A DNA stretch of 10,000 nucleotides from Rheinheimera sp. (GCF_020217005.1 NZ_JAIWOI010000070.1:1-10000); one strand, 5' to 3'; positions 1-6,472 are shown, numbered from the stretch's first letter. Numbers and translations: made by a program. The notes: a model not told the origin generated them from the sequence alone.

Positions 1-226
1 TTATTTCCCACAAAGTCTGGCGGTTGAACTGGCGCAAAAAGCTGGTTTTGTTTTAGAGGCCAGCAGCGAAATTAATGCCAATCCCAAAGATACAGCCGAT
101 CATCCGGGTGGTGTCTGGACTTTACCTCCGACTCTGTCACAAAAAGAGCAGGATAAAGATAAGTACCTGGCCATAGGCGAAAGCGATCGTATGACACTGA
201 AATTCCGCAAACCAGCAGCCAAATAG
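1..226 (+). CDS. Class I SAM-dependent methyltransferase (COG4798-like), C-terminal end only
   Basis: Only the last 74 codons are present; the reading frame begins at base 2 and ends with TAG at 224-226. The visible part has the shape of the end of a Rossmann-fold methyltransferase: the segment LAQKAGFVLEASSEI is the typical helix and strand after the last catalytic region, followed by a loop with NPKDT and DHPGG, and a final strand MTLKFRKP. This resembles the end of proteins annotated as COG4798 'predicted methyltransferase', in which the closing residues are also a strand ending in FRKP. The SAM-binding half is outside the window, so substrate and activity cannot be judged. The gene precedes purD in the same direction but a terminator separates them, so they are probably not one operon. 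The family call is from memory of the C-terminal pattern only. Confidence 0.6.
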   Translation, partial: YFPQSLAVELAQKAGFVLEASSEINANPKDTADHPGGVWTLPPTLSQKEQDKDKYLAIGESDRMTLKFRKPAAK

Positions 227-233
227 GCTGCTG
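213..233 (+). terminator. Rho-independent terminator of the methyltransferase gene, overlapping its stop codon
   Basis: A perfect 8-bp stem, CAGCAGCC (213-220) with GGCTGCTG (226-233), closes a 5-base loop AAATA and is followed by the T-rich run TTTGTTTTATT. The stop codon TAG (224-226) sits in the loop and first stem base, so the terminator is built from the last codons of the gene. Confidence 0.75.
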
Positions 234-296
234 TTTGTTTTATTGATTGACCTTTTTTGAATAGATTTTTTTGGACTGATTAGGGCGAAACTGACG

Positions 297-1583
297 ATGA
301 AAGTATTAGTAATAGGTGGTGGCGGTCGTGAACATGCTCTGGCATGGAAAGCAGCACAATCGGCTCATGTGACACAAGTCTTTGTTGCTCCAGGCAACGC
401 AGGTACTGCGCTGGAAGCCAATCTGACCAATGTGGCTATTGCAGCAGACGATGTGCCTGCCCTCACCGCTTTTGCCAAAAGCGAAGGCATAGCTTTGACT
501 ATAGTGGGGCCTGAGGCACCACTGGCCAAAGGTGTGGTGGATACCTTCCGTCAGCAAGGCCTGGCTATTTTTGGCCCAACACAGGCTTCAGCTCAGTTAG
601 AAAGCTCCAAAGCCTTTGCCAAAGACTTTTTAGCCCGCCATAAAATTCCAACTGCAGCTTACGCCAACTTTACAGAGATTGAACCAGCGAAAGCTTATGT
701 CAAAGCTCAGGGCACTCCTATTGTCATCAAAGCCGACGGTTTAGCTGCAGGCAAAGGCGTGATTATCGCCCAGACTGAAGCTGAAGCTTTTGCTGCTATT
801 GACGATATGCTCGCTGGCAACAAATTTGGCTCTGCCGGCAGCCGTGTCGTGATTGAAGAGTTTTTAACAGGCGAAGAAGCCTCTTTTATTGTGATGGTTG
901 ACGGCAGCCACGCTTTAGCTTTTGCATCCTCTCAGGACCACAAAGCCCGTGATGATGGCGACAAAGGTCCAAACACTGGTGGTATGGGTGCTTATTCGCC
1001 AGCACCAGTAGTGACGCCGGCAGTTCACGATTGGGTGATGCAAAATGTGATTTACCCAACAGTAAAGGGTATGGCCTCTGAAGGTCATGTCTATACCGGA
1101 TTCCTGTACGCGGGTTTAATGGTTGCCCCTGATGGCACTTGTAAAGTGCTGGAATTTAACTGCCGTTTTGGTGACCCTGAAACTCAGCCTATTATGATGC
1201 GTTTACAGTCCGACTTAGTCGAGCTGTGTCAGGCCGCTGTGGAAGGTAAACTAGCTCAGCAACAGATTAAATTTGATAGCCGCGCCGCTGTAGGTGTAGT
1301 GCTGGCTGCTGGCGGTTATCCGGATGATTACCGTAAGGGGGATCTGATCTCTGGTTTACCAACAGAGGACAGCCGCGAAGCCAAAGTGTTCCACGCTGGC
1401 ACAGTGCTAAAAGATGGCCAGGTGCTGACGGCAGGCGGCCGCGTGCTTTGCGCCACAGCTCTAGGTGAGAACGTAACAGCTGCGCAAAAAGCGGCTTATG
1501 AGCTGACAGATAAAGTGCAGTGGGACGGGGTGTTTAGTCGCAGAGATATAGGCTATCGTGCCATAGCTCGCGAAAAGAATTAA
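297..1583 (+). CDS. purD: Phosphoribosylamine--glycine ligase (GARS)
   Basis: This enzyme joins glycine to 5-phosphoribosylamine with ATP, giving glycinamide ribonucleotide, the second step of de novo purine synthesis in the cytoplasm. The 428 residues are the normal bacterial length. The N-domain begins with the glycine-rich GGGGREHAL (residues 7-15). The ATP-grasp core shows KADGLAAGKGV (145-155), the family signature GPNTGGMGAYSP (224-235) and the metal-binding EFNCRFGDPETQ (286-297). The C-domain ends with FSRRDIGYRA (413-422). All expected motifs are intact. The ATG is set by homology (MKVLVIG); the only Shine-Dalgarno candidate is a weak AGGG at 282-285. In many gammaproteobacteria purD follows purH, but here the gene ahead is a methyltransferase and is separated by a terminator, so purD probably has its own promoter. 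No convincing PurR operator (ACGCAAACGTTTGCGT type) is visible in 234-296. Confidence 0.98.
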   Translation: MKVLVIGGGGREHALAWKAAQSAHVTQVFVAPGNAGTALEANLTNVAIAADDVPALTAFAKSEGIALTIVGPEAPLAKGVVDTFRQQGLAIFGPTQASAQLESSKAFAKDFLARHKIPTAAYANFTEIEPAKAYVKAQGTPIVIKADGLAAGKGVIIAQTEAEAFAAIDDMLAGNKFGSAGSRVVIEEFLTGEEASFIVMVDGSHALAFASSQDHKARDDGDKGPNTGGMGAYSPAPVVTPAVHDWVMQNVIYPTVKGMASEGHVYTGFLYAGLMVAPDGTCKVLEFNCRFGDPETQPIMMRLQSDLVELCQAAVEGKLAQQQIKFDSRAAVGVVLAAGGYPDDYRKGDLISGLPTEDSREAKVFHAGTVLKDGQVLTAGGRVLCATALGENVTAAQKAAYELTDKVQWDGVFSRRDIGYRAIAREKN

Positions 1584-1601
1584 AGGTATACCTTTAATTC
1601 T
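1576..1601. repeat. 26-bp perfect palindrome across the purD stop codon
   Basis: Bases 1576-1588 (AGAATTAAAGGTA) are the exact reverse complement of 1589-1601, with no spacer. The purD stop TAA (1581-1583) lies inside. It directly precedes the purD terminator. It could be a protein-binding dyad or a cruciform; as RNA it would have to open a few central pairs to form a loop. Function unknown. Confidence 0.8.
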
Positions 1602-1625
1602 AAGGCGCCTTTATGGCGCCTTTTT
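1602..1625 (+). terminator. Rho-independent terminator of purD
   Basis: The stem AAGGCGCC (1602-1609) pairs with GGCGCCTT (1615-1622) around the loop TTTAT and runs into TTTTATT. It lies 19 bases after the purD stop and is a standard strong terminator. Confidence 0.88.
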
Positions 1626-1682
1626 ATTCGCTGCCATCCATGGCGCTCCCCATTAGGGCCATCCTCGCTGCGCTCCAATGTT

Positions 1683-1706
1683 AAAAATTGCTCCGGGCAA
1701 TTTTTT
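1683..1706. terminator. Terminator-like hairpin in repeat copy 1
   Basis: A 9-bp stem AAAAATTGC (1683-1691) / GCAATTTTT (1697-1705) encloses TCCGG and ends in a T run; the A-rich opposite side lets it act on both strands. It is a backup terminator for purD at most, since a stronger one lies upstream. Confidence 0.55.
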
Positions 1707-1763
1707 ATTCGCTGCCATCCATGGCGCTCCCCATCAGGGCCATCGTCGCTGCGCTCCAATGTT

Positions 1764-1787
1764 AAAAATTGCTCCGGGCAATTTTTT
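1764..1787. terminator. Terminator-like hairpin in repeat copy 2
   Basis: This has the same stem, loop and T run as copy 1 (stem 1764-1772 / 1778-1786). It is the last barrier to read-through before the nuclease promoter region. Confidence 0.55.
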
Positions 1788-1836
1788 ATTTAACCGCTAT
1801 TCACAGCAATTTCATACGAAATTCAACGCTTTGCCC

Positions 1837-1864
1837 TTGTAGATTTCTCTGACTGCCTTAGGCT
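1837..1864 (+). promoter_or_regulatory. Weak candidate promoter of the nuclease gene
   Basis: TTGTAG (1837-1842), 16 bases, then TAGGCT (1859-1864), overlapping a TATAC sequence at 1864-1868 that could instead serve as the -10 with poorer spacing. The match to the sigma-70 consensus is poor. It is placed here because terminators lie upstream and the gene needs its own start site. Confidence 0.25.
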
Positions 1865-1907
1865 ATACGCATCTGTTTTTATGCACCCGAATTAAAGGAT
1901 TCTTTTA

Positions 1908-3686
1908 ATGAAACTCTCTGTATTTACCTTACTGGTGCTCGCCACTGGTTCATTTGGTGTTTGTGCTGCATGTCAGACTGAAACTACTATTGCAGCAATT
2001 CAGGGCGAAACCAAACAAAGCCCGCTGTTAAATAACAGAGTGTCTACATCAGGTGTAGTCACAGCAGTGATTTATCCGGACAGTAAGGCGGCTGGTGTTT
2101 TGCTGCAAAGCCTGACACCAGACAACAATTCGAATACCAGCGAGGCTGTTTTTATCGCAGATCAAGACTTAGCTAAGACAGCCAAAGCTGGCCAGCAACT
2201 ACAGGTGACAGGCAAGGTGACAGAGCTGAGCGGTATGACAGCTTTAGTGGATGTAAAAGCTTATGTCTGCGGTCAACAAGAGGCGCCAAAACCTATTGCA
2301 GCTTCATTACCTGTCCAATCGAGGCAAGCCTGGGAAGCACTGGAAGGTCAGTATTTATCCTTCGCTCAGTCCTTGATTGTGAACGACAGTTTTGGTCTGT
2401 CCAGATACGGTGAACTGTTAGTGGCCGATAAAAGACTCTGGGTCGCTACTGAATTACACAGACCAGGCAAAGCAGCGACAGCTTTTGAACAGCAGCAGCG
2501 TTTGGGTGAACTGACGCTGGACGACGGTATTTTTAAACAAAATCCACAACCTGTGATATTTCCTGCTGGCAACTTATCCGCCAGCAATACAGTGCGGGTG
2601 GGTGATACAGTAAAAAATCTGCAGGGTTATCTGATTGAAACTAAACAAGGCTACCGCTTAGTCGCAGCTCAGGTTCCTGATTTTGTATCCAGCAATGCCA
2701 GAAGCCAAGAGCCTAAAGCTAAAGCGGCAGACCAAATCCGGGTCGCTAGTTTTAATGTGCTGAACTTTTTCACCGGCGAAACTGCAGCCAATCCTTTCCC
2801 TACACGCCGCGGCGCCACAGATGCCAACGAGTTACAGCGCCAGCAAGCCAAAATGATAGCGGCATTATCCCGTATGGATGCAGACGTAATAGGTTTACTG
2901 GAGGTGGAAAATAATGGTTTTGACAAGCGCAGTGCTTTAGCCACTATAGTACGTGAGCTGAATAAAGCCTTAGGTGATAACCGTTATGCCTTCGTAAAAC
3001 CAGAGGCTTCGCAAGGCAATGACGCCATTAAAGTGGCCATTATTTATAACCAACAAAAACTGGCGGAAGCAGGTAAAGCAGCAGTGACAGCCGAAGGGCC
3101 ATTTGCCTATGGTTCACGTGCACCTTTGGCTCAGACCTTTAAAGCCAAAACAGCTTCAACTGCCTTTACCGTCAGCATCAATCACTTTAAATCTAAAGGC
3201 AGCTGCCCGGAACCTCAGTCAGGCATTGTTGATAAAGCCAATAGTGATAATAAAGATGGTCAGGGCTGCTGGAATCAGTCCAGGGTGGACGCAGCAAAAG
3301 CTTTAACAGCCTGGCTGCAGACCCAACCTACAGGTGCCACTACTGCACATCAACTGGTGATTGGCGATTTAAATGCCTACCGTCAGGAAGACCCGGTTTA
3401 TACATTGGAGCAAGCGGGTTGGGTCCACCTGGCCCCCGCTGGCGAAACAGGCCATTATTCCTATGTGTACAAAGGCCGCACCGGATCATTAGATCATGCG
3501 CTTGCCAGCAAAAGCATGGCGAAACAGCTGACTCAATTCCAGCACTGGAATATCAATGCCGATGAGCCAGCCGTACTGGATTACAACACTGAGTTTAAAT
3601 CGAAAGCCCAACAACAAAGCTTGTATGCACCGGACCCATTCCGCTCGTCTGATCATGATCCTGTATTGATCGACTTTAAGTTTTAG
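1908..3686 (+). CDS. Secreted endonuclease of the ExeM/NucH type (endonuclease/exonuclease/phosphatase fold)
   Basis: Predicted extracellular or periplasmic DNase of 592 residues. A signal peptide covers about residues 1-21 (MKLSVFTLLVLATGSFGVCA). Residues about 25-260 match the OB-fold-containing N-terminal part of ExeM/NucH/Xds nucleases. Residues 277-592 are the catalytic EEP domain with the full motif set: RVASFNVLNFF (Asn283), LLEVEN (Glu332/334), NHFKSKGSCP (His426), GDLNAYRQEDP (Asp487, Asn489), GSLDH (526-530) and SDHDP (581-585). ExeM and Xds are about 870 residues, with an N-terminal lamin-tail domain and often a C-terminal GlyGly-CTERM anchor; both are absent here, since the protein ends just after the SDHDP strand. 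The likely role is degradation of extracellular DNA for phosphate or nucleotides, or biofilm DNA turnover. The start is supported by AAAGGA (1894-1899), 8 bases upstream. It is convergent with the next gene. Confidence 0.9.
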   Translation: MKLSVFTLLVLATGSFGVCAACQTETTIAAIQGETKQSPLLNNRVSTSGVVTAVIYPDSKAAGVLLQSLTPDNNSNTSEAVFIADQDLAKTAKAGQQLQVTGKVTELSGMTALVDVKAYVCGQQEAPKPIAASLPVQSRQAWEALEGQYLSFAQSLIVNDSFGLSRYGELLVADKRLWVATELHRPGKAATAFEQQQRLGELTLDDGIFKQNPQPVIFPAGNLSASNTVRVGDTVKNLQGYLIETKQGYRLVAAQVPDFVSSNARSQEPKAKAADQIRVASFNVLNFFTGETAANPFPTRRGATDANELQRQQAKMIAALSRMDADVIGLLEVENNGFDKRSALATIVRELNKALGDNRYAFVKPEASQGNDAIKVAIIYNQQKLAEAGKAAVTAEGPFAYGSRAPLAQTFKAKTASTAFTVSINHFKSKGSCPEPQSGIVDKANSDNKDGQGCWNQSRVDAAKALTAWLQTQPTGATTAHQLVIGDLNAYRQEDPVYTLEQAGWVHLAPAGETGHYSYVYKGRTGSLDHALASKSMAKQLTQFQHWNINADEPAVLDYNTEFKSKAQQQSLYAPDPFRSSDHDPVLIDFKF

Positions 3687-3692
3687 AGGTTA

Positions 3693-3726
3693 AGGGGCGC
3701 AGCGGAAAGCTCTGCCCCTGTTTTTC
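3693..3726 (+). terminator. Rho-independent terminator of the nuclease gene
   Basis: AGGGGCG (3693-3699) pairs with TGCCCCT (3713-3719), including one G-T pair; after a mismatch, AGC pairs with GCT around GGAAA. A T5 run follows (3721-3725). The T run touches the TGA stop (3725-3727) of the convergent gene, which has no clear terminator of its own beyond this hairpin. Confidence 0.75.
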
Positions 3727-4594
3727 ATGCCTTACAAACAAAAGCCAGCTGACTGCGCTGTCTATTCAGCGCAAAACGGCTGACTTCAGTACCGCAGTTT
3801 TTAGATAGATCCAGCCACAGAGTCCAGCCTTGTTTGGCAGTGACTTGCCACTGGTAAATTTTCGTCCCAGCAGACACCAGTAAAGTATCTTCAGACCACC
3901 AGACAAAATCCTGCCCTCCTGCCGGCAATGCCAATGTTGTCTGAGTTGGGGTTTTGGTTTTTACATCATACAAACTCAAATACAACTGGCCCTGTTTCAC
4001 TTCTGTGTAATAAGCTTTTTGACTACCGGGTTGCCAACTTAAAGCACGGCCTACATTGGTCGCCAGAGTCGTCAGCTTGCCTGCTTTGTCCAGATAACGC
4101 ACCGTGTGGTTATCTTCTTTGTCGCCGAGAATAAACAACAACAAATCCTGATCGGGTCCCCAGGCATGGTAACCTACCGCCTTAGGCTCCACTTTCAGCA
4201 CACTCGTCTGACCTTGTGCATCCACTTTCCATAGACGCTGTGTTTGGTCTGCTTCCACCACTACCACTGAGACGCCAGAACCATCAGGCAACAAGGTTGG
4301 CGAATATTCGCTTAAGGCAGTATTAGTCAGCGCCTGTTGCTTTCTATCAGCAATATCATAGCGAGCTATATCGGTTTGCACCGCCAGGTCTTTGCCCTGC
4401 TCCAGGGTAAAAAACAAGCTTTTGCTATCCTGACTAAAAGCGGGTTGGTTCACGTAAGTTGGAGTTTCATTAATTTTTATTGCATTAGTAACAGATAAAT
4501 CATTATTTAAATCAGCCAAATACAAATTGTATTGTGGCAAGGCTGCTGCGACTGGCAAAGCCATCACAGTCAAAGCAAGTGAAAGTAATCGCAC
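3725..4594 (-). CDS. Secreted PD40/TolB-like beta-propeller protein, function unknown
   Basis: A 289-residue protein with a signal peptide (MRLLSLALTVMALPVAA, likely cut near residues 18-19), so periplasmic or outer-surface facing. The rest looks like a WD40-like (PD40/TolB C-terminal) propeller: repeats of the form 'P-x-F/L-x-x-D-x-x-x-L/V-x-F/V' are visible near residues 50-63 (QPAFSQDSKSLFFT), 98-110 (SPTLLPDGSGVSV), 142-155 (YHAWGPDQDLLLF) and 184-197 (ALSWQPGSQKAYYT), with weaker ones after 225. Cys267 and Cys287 could form a disulphide. There is no catalytic motif. Such domains bind proteins or sugars or act as scaffolds; TolB itself has an extra N-terminal domain that is missing here, so this is not TolB. 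The start is GTG (4592-4594), supported by AAGGAT 6 bases upstream and by the signal peptide. It is divergent from prkB, with 108 bp between the two starts. Confidence 0.75.
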   Translation of the reverse strand: MRLLSLALTVMALPVAAALPQYNLYLADLNNDLSVTNAIKINETPTYVNQPAFSQDSKSLFFTLEQGKDLAVQTDIARYDIADRKQQALTNTALSEYSPTLLPDGSGVSVVVVEADQTQRLWKVDAQGQTSVLKVEPKAVGYHAWGPDQDLLLFILGDKEDNHTVRYLDKAGKLTTLATNVGRALSWQPGSQKAYYTEVKQGQLYLSLYDVKTKTPTQTTLALPAGGQDFVWWSEDTLLVSAGTKIYQWQVTAKQGWTLWLDLSKNCGTEVSRFALNRQRSQLAFVCKA

Positions 4595-4600
4595 GTGATA

Positions 4601-4606
4601 ATCCTT
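4601..4606 (-). promoter_or_regulatory. Ribosome binding site that fixes the GTG start of the propeller gene
   Basis: On the minus strand AAGGAT stands 6 bases before GTG (4592-4594). No ATG in frame lies between it and the signal peptide, so the GTG start is well supported. Confidence 0.7.
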
Positions 4607-4639
4607 GTGTGTTGGTGAGCAACAGCTTCACTACTGTGC

Positions 4640-4669
4640 TTGCAGTGATCTTACTTTATCCTTTATGGT
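4640..4669 (+). promoter_or_regulatory. Candidate sigma-70 promoter of prkB
   Basis: TTGCAG (4640-4645) and TATGGT (4664-4669) with an 18-base spacer. It lies 34 bases ahead of the prkB ATG and overlaps the candidate divergent promoter, so the two may compete. Confidence 0.4.
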
Positions 4670-4682
4670 AGTCAGCTGACAA
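4653..4682 (-). promoter_or_regulatory. Candidate sigma-70 promoter of the propeller gene
   Basis: On the minus strand TTGTCA (4677-4682) and TAAAGT (4653-4658) are separated by 18 bases. The first matches 5 of 6 consensus bases and the second 4 of 6. It overlaps the candidate prkB promoter and the palindrome GTCAGCTGAC at 4671-4680. Confidence 0.45.
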
Positions 4683-4702
4683 TCAATAGAATCTGACTTT
4701 AT

Positions 4703-5596
4703 ATGTCTCACAAGAACCCTATCATTGCGGTCACAGGCTCTTCCGGTGCTGGCACTACCACCAGTATGAGCGCGTTTTCGCATATATTTCGCAGCCTTGG
4801 TATAGACGCAGGTTTTGTCGCAGGAGATTGTTTTCACAAATACAGCAGACCAGAAATGGATTTGGAGATCAGGAAAGCGAAGGAACATGGCAAACACATC
4901 AGCTACTTTGGTGCTGAAGCCAATGACTTTGCTGCATTGGAAGCATTGTTTTCCAGCTATGCCGAAACCGGAACAGGCAAAGTCCGGCAGTATCTGCATA
5001 CCTTTGATGAAGCCGTGCCTTATAACCAGTTGCCTGGCACTTTTACCCCCTGGCAGGATTTAAGACCCAACACAGATTTGTTATTTTACGAAGGCCTGCA
5101 TGGCGGTGTAGTGACTGAGCATAACAACGTAGCGCAGCATGTGGATCTGCTCATTGGTATGGTCCCCATAGTCAACCTGGAGTGGATCCAGAAAATCATC
5201 CGTGACACTTCAGAGCGGGGCCACAGCCGGGAAGCTGTGATGTCAAGCATAGTACGCAGTATGGATGATTATGTTAATCAAATCACACCGCAGTTTTCCC
5301 GCACTCATATTAACTTTCAGCGGGTGCCAACAGTGGACACCTCTAACCCTTTTAGTGCTAAAGACATTCCGTCATTCGATGAAAGTTTTGTAGTGATCCG
5401 GTTTCGTGGTATTAAACATGTCGACTTCCCCTATTACCTGCAAATGATCAACGGCTCTTTTATGTCGCGGGTCAATACGCTGGTGGTACCGGGAGGGAAA
5501 ATGAATTTAGCGATGGAGCTGATATTAACTCCGTTGGTAGAACAACTGATTATTAAGCGTCGGCAGGCCAGAGGACAAATTAACTGGTTAGAATAA
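4703..5596 (+). CDS. prkB: Phosphoribulokinase-family protein PrkB
   Basis: At 297 residues it is close to E. coli PrkB (about 289 residues) and looks very similar along its length. The P-loop is GSSGAGTTT (residues 12-20), where the Walker A lysine of ordinary kinases is replaced by Thr, as in this family. Asp42 in VAGDCFHKYSRPEMD matches the catalytic aspartate of class I phosphoribulokinases. Further conserved blocks are YEGLHGG (about 130-136), NLEWIQKIIRDTSERGHSREAV (about 159-179), the ITPQFSRTHINFQRVPTVDTSNPF region and VVPGGKMNLAMEL. Nothing in the window suggests RuBisCO or a Calvin cycle; in heterotrophs the substrate of PrkB is not settled. The ATG is fixed by homology and by an in-frame stop just upstream (TGA at 4694-4696), but there is no clear Shine-Dalgarno sequence. 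The stop codon lies in the palindrome that follows. Confidence 0.93.
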   Translation: MSHKNPIIAVTGSSGAGTTTSMSAFSHIFRSLGIDAGFVAGDCFHKYSRPEMDLEIRKAKEHGKHISYFGAEANDFAALEALFSSYAETGTGKVRQYLHTFDEAVPYNQLPGTFTPWQDLRPNTDLLFYEGLHGGVVTEHNNVAQHVDLLIGMVPIVNLEWIQKIIRDTSERGHSREAVMSSIVRSMDDYVNQITPQFSRTHINFQRVPTVDTSNPFSAKDIPSFDESFVVIRFRGIKHVDFPYYLQMINGSFMSRVNTLVVPGGKMNLAMELILTPLVEQLIIKRRQARGQINWLE

Positions 5597-5654
5597 AAAT
5601 GGGGTCAGATCACATTATTTGTTGGGCAAATAATGTGATCTGACCCCATTTTTA
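5594..5654. repeat. GGGGTCAGA-type palindromic element (REP/MITE-like) between prkB and speD
   Basis: A perfect 28-bp inverted repeat (5594-5621 against 5627-5654) with a 5-base loop TTGGG. The arms read AAAATGGGGTCAGATCACAT and onward. It begins in the prkB stop codon and ends 4 bases short of the speD stop codon, filling the gap between the convergent genes. From memory, palindromes with TGGGGTCAGA ends flank REP-associated (Y1, RAYT-like) transposases and occur alone as miniature elements in gammaproteobacteria. No transposase is present here. Confidence 0.8.
5597..5653. terminator. Bidirectional terminator formed by the palindrome
   Basis: The long stem is followed by T5 at 5649-5653 on the + strand, and by the complement of AAAAA at 5595-5599 on the - strand, so it should stop both prkB and speD transcripts. 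The T runs are themselves part of the stem. Confidence 0.6.
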
Positions 5655-5658
5655 AAAG

Positions 5659-6465
5659 TTACCCCATTTCCGGTAAATTGCGGCCGTAGAAAATTTCCCG
5701 CATTTCACGTTTCACTTTTTTATTGATGATTTTACGTTGTGCATCATCCAACTCATCGACGCCGGTGCCAAACAGGTAGTTGTTCAGATCATACTCTTTG
5801 AGCATCATTTTGGTATGGAACAGATTTTCCTGATACACATTCACATCCACCATCTGGAAAGCATTTTTAGTTTGCTCGTCCATAAAGTTCTGAATCGAAT
5901 GAATAGGGTGGTCAATGTAGTGCTTGACGCCATTCACGTCACGGGTAAAACCACGCACCCGATAATCTATAGTGACTATGTCTGACTCAAAGCTGTGGAT
6001 CAGAAAGTTCAGAGCCTTCAAGGGGGAAATTAAACCACAAGTTGAAACTTCAATATCAGCACGGAAAGTACAGATGCCATCCTGCGGATGCACTTCAGGG
6101 TAGGTATGGACACAGATATGACTTTTATCCAGATGAGCCACTACAGAATCCGGCAAAGGCCCCGGATTTTCCGAGTTGTCCGGTGAACCTTCTATCGGCT
6201 CTTCGCAGACCAGAATAGTTACGCTGGCGCCTTGTGGGTCATAATCCTGTCGGGCAATATTTAAAATATTAGCACCTATAATGTCCACCACTTCACTCAG
6301 AATATCGGTCAGGCGATCGGCATTGTATTGCTCGTCTATATAGGAGATATACTCCTGACGATGCTGCTCAGTTTGAGCATAACAAATATCGTAAATGCTG
6401 AAACTCAGGCTTTTGGTCAGGTTATTAAAACCATGCAGTCTTAGTTTTTCAAAAGGTTTAACCAC
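5659..6465 (-). CDS. speD: S-adenosylmethionine decarboxylase proenzyme (E. coli type)
   Basis: This pyruvoyl enzyme decarboxylates SAM to supply the aminopropyl group for spermidine. The 268 residues agree with E. coli SpeD (264). [13 protein letters not shown] (112-124) holds the self-cleavage site: Lys114-Ser115 is cut and Ser115 becomes the pyruvoyl group, matching Lys111-Ser112 of E. coli. [20 protein letters not shown] (134-153) includes the conserved Cys143. The blocks [17 protein letters not shown] and [15 protein letters not shown] are intact. The start is GTG (6463-6465), with AGAGGTA 7 bases upstream; the protein then aligns with E. coli [16 protein letters not shown], with a few extra residues. 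No speE spermidine synthase gene is adjacent. An ERIC element lies just upstream and may carry the -10 box; the gene could also be read through from the OsmC gene. Confidence 0.96.
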   Translation of the reverse strand: MVKPFEKLRLHGFNNLTKSLSFSIYDICYAQTEQHRQEYISYIDEQYNADRLTDILSEVVDIIGANILNIARQDYDPQGASVTILVCEEPIEGSPDNSENPGPLPDSVVAHLDKSHICVHTYPEVHPQDGICTFRADIEVSTCGLISPLKALNFLIHSFESDIVTIDYRVRGFTRDVNGVKHYIDHPIHSIQNFMDEQTKNAFQMVDVNVYQENLFHTKMMLKEYDLNNYLFGTGVDELDDAQRKIINKKVKREMREIFYGRNLPEMG

Positions 6466-6472
6466 GTATTCT

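Larger units (their letters stand above)
1621..1790. repeat. Two tandem copies of an 81-bp unit between purD and the nuclease gene
   Basis: The stretch 1621-1709 is repeated at 1702-1790 with a period of 81 bases and only two differences (CCATTAGGG against CCATCAGGG, and CATCCTCG against CATCGTCG). Each unit has a GC-rich part, including GCTGCCATCCATGGCGCTCC, and ends in a hairpin AAAAATTGC-TCCGG-GCAATTTTT (1683-1705 and 1764-1786). No credible ORF runs through it. The whole gene-free stretch 1584-1907 (324 bp) holds the palindrome, the purD terminator, this repeat and the leader of the nuclease gene. Near identity suggests recent duplication or homogenisation by recombination. Confidence 0.9.

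Noticed and set aside
234..296. PurR operator ahead of purD
   Set aside because: No sequence close to the palindromic PurR consensus is visible; the stretch is T-rich with no dyad.
1621..1790. CRISPR array
   Set aside because: There are only two units of 81 bp in direct tandem with no spacers of constant length and no cas genes.
2669..2944. Minus-strand ORF of 91 codons inside the nuclease gene
   Set aside because: It is antisense to the conserved EEP domain start, has no ribosome binding site of note and no family resemblance; it is a shadow frame.
4631..4999. Minus-strand ORF of 122 codons across the prkB start
   Set aside because: It lies opposite the well-conserved prkB N-terminus, has no recognisable protein features and would cover the divergent promoter region.
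4703..5596. Calvin-cycle phosphoribulokinase, implying carbon fixation
   Set aside because: The similarity is to E. coli-type PrkB, found in heterotrophs, and no RuBisCO or other cycle gene is nearby.
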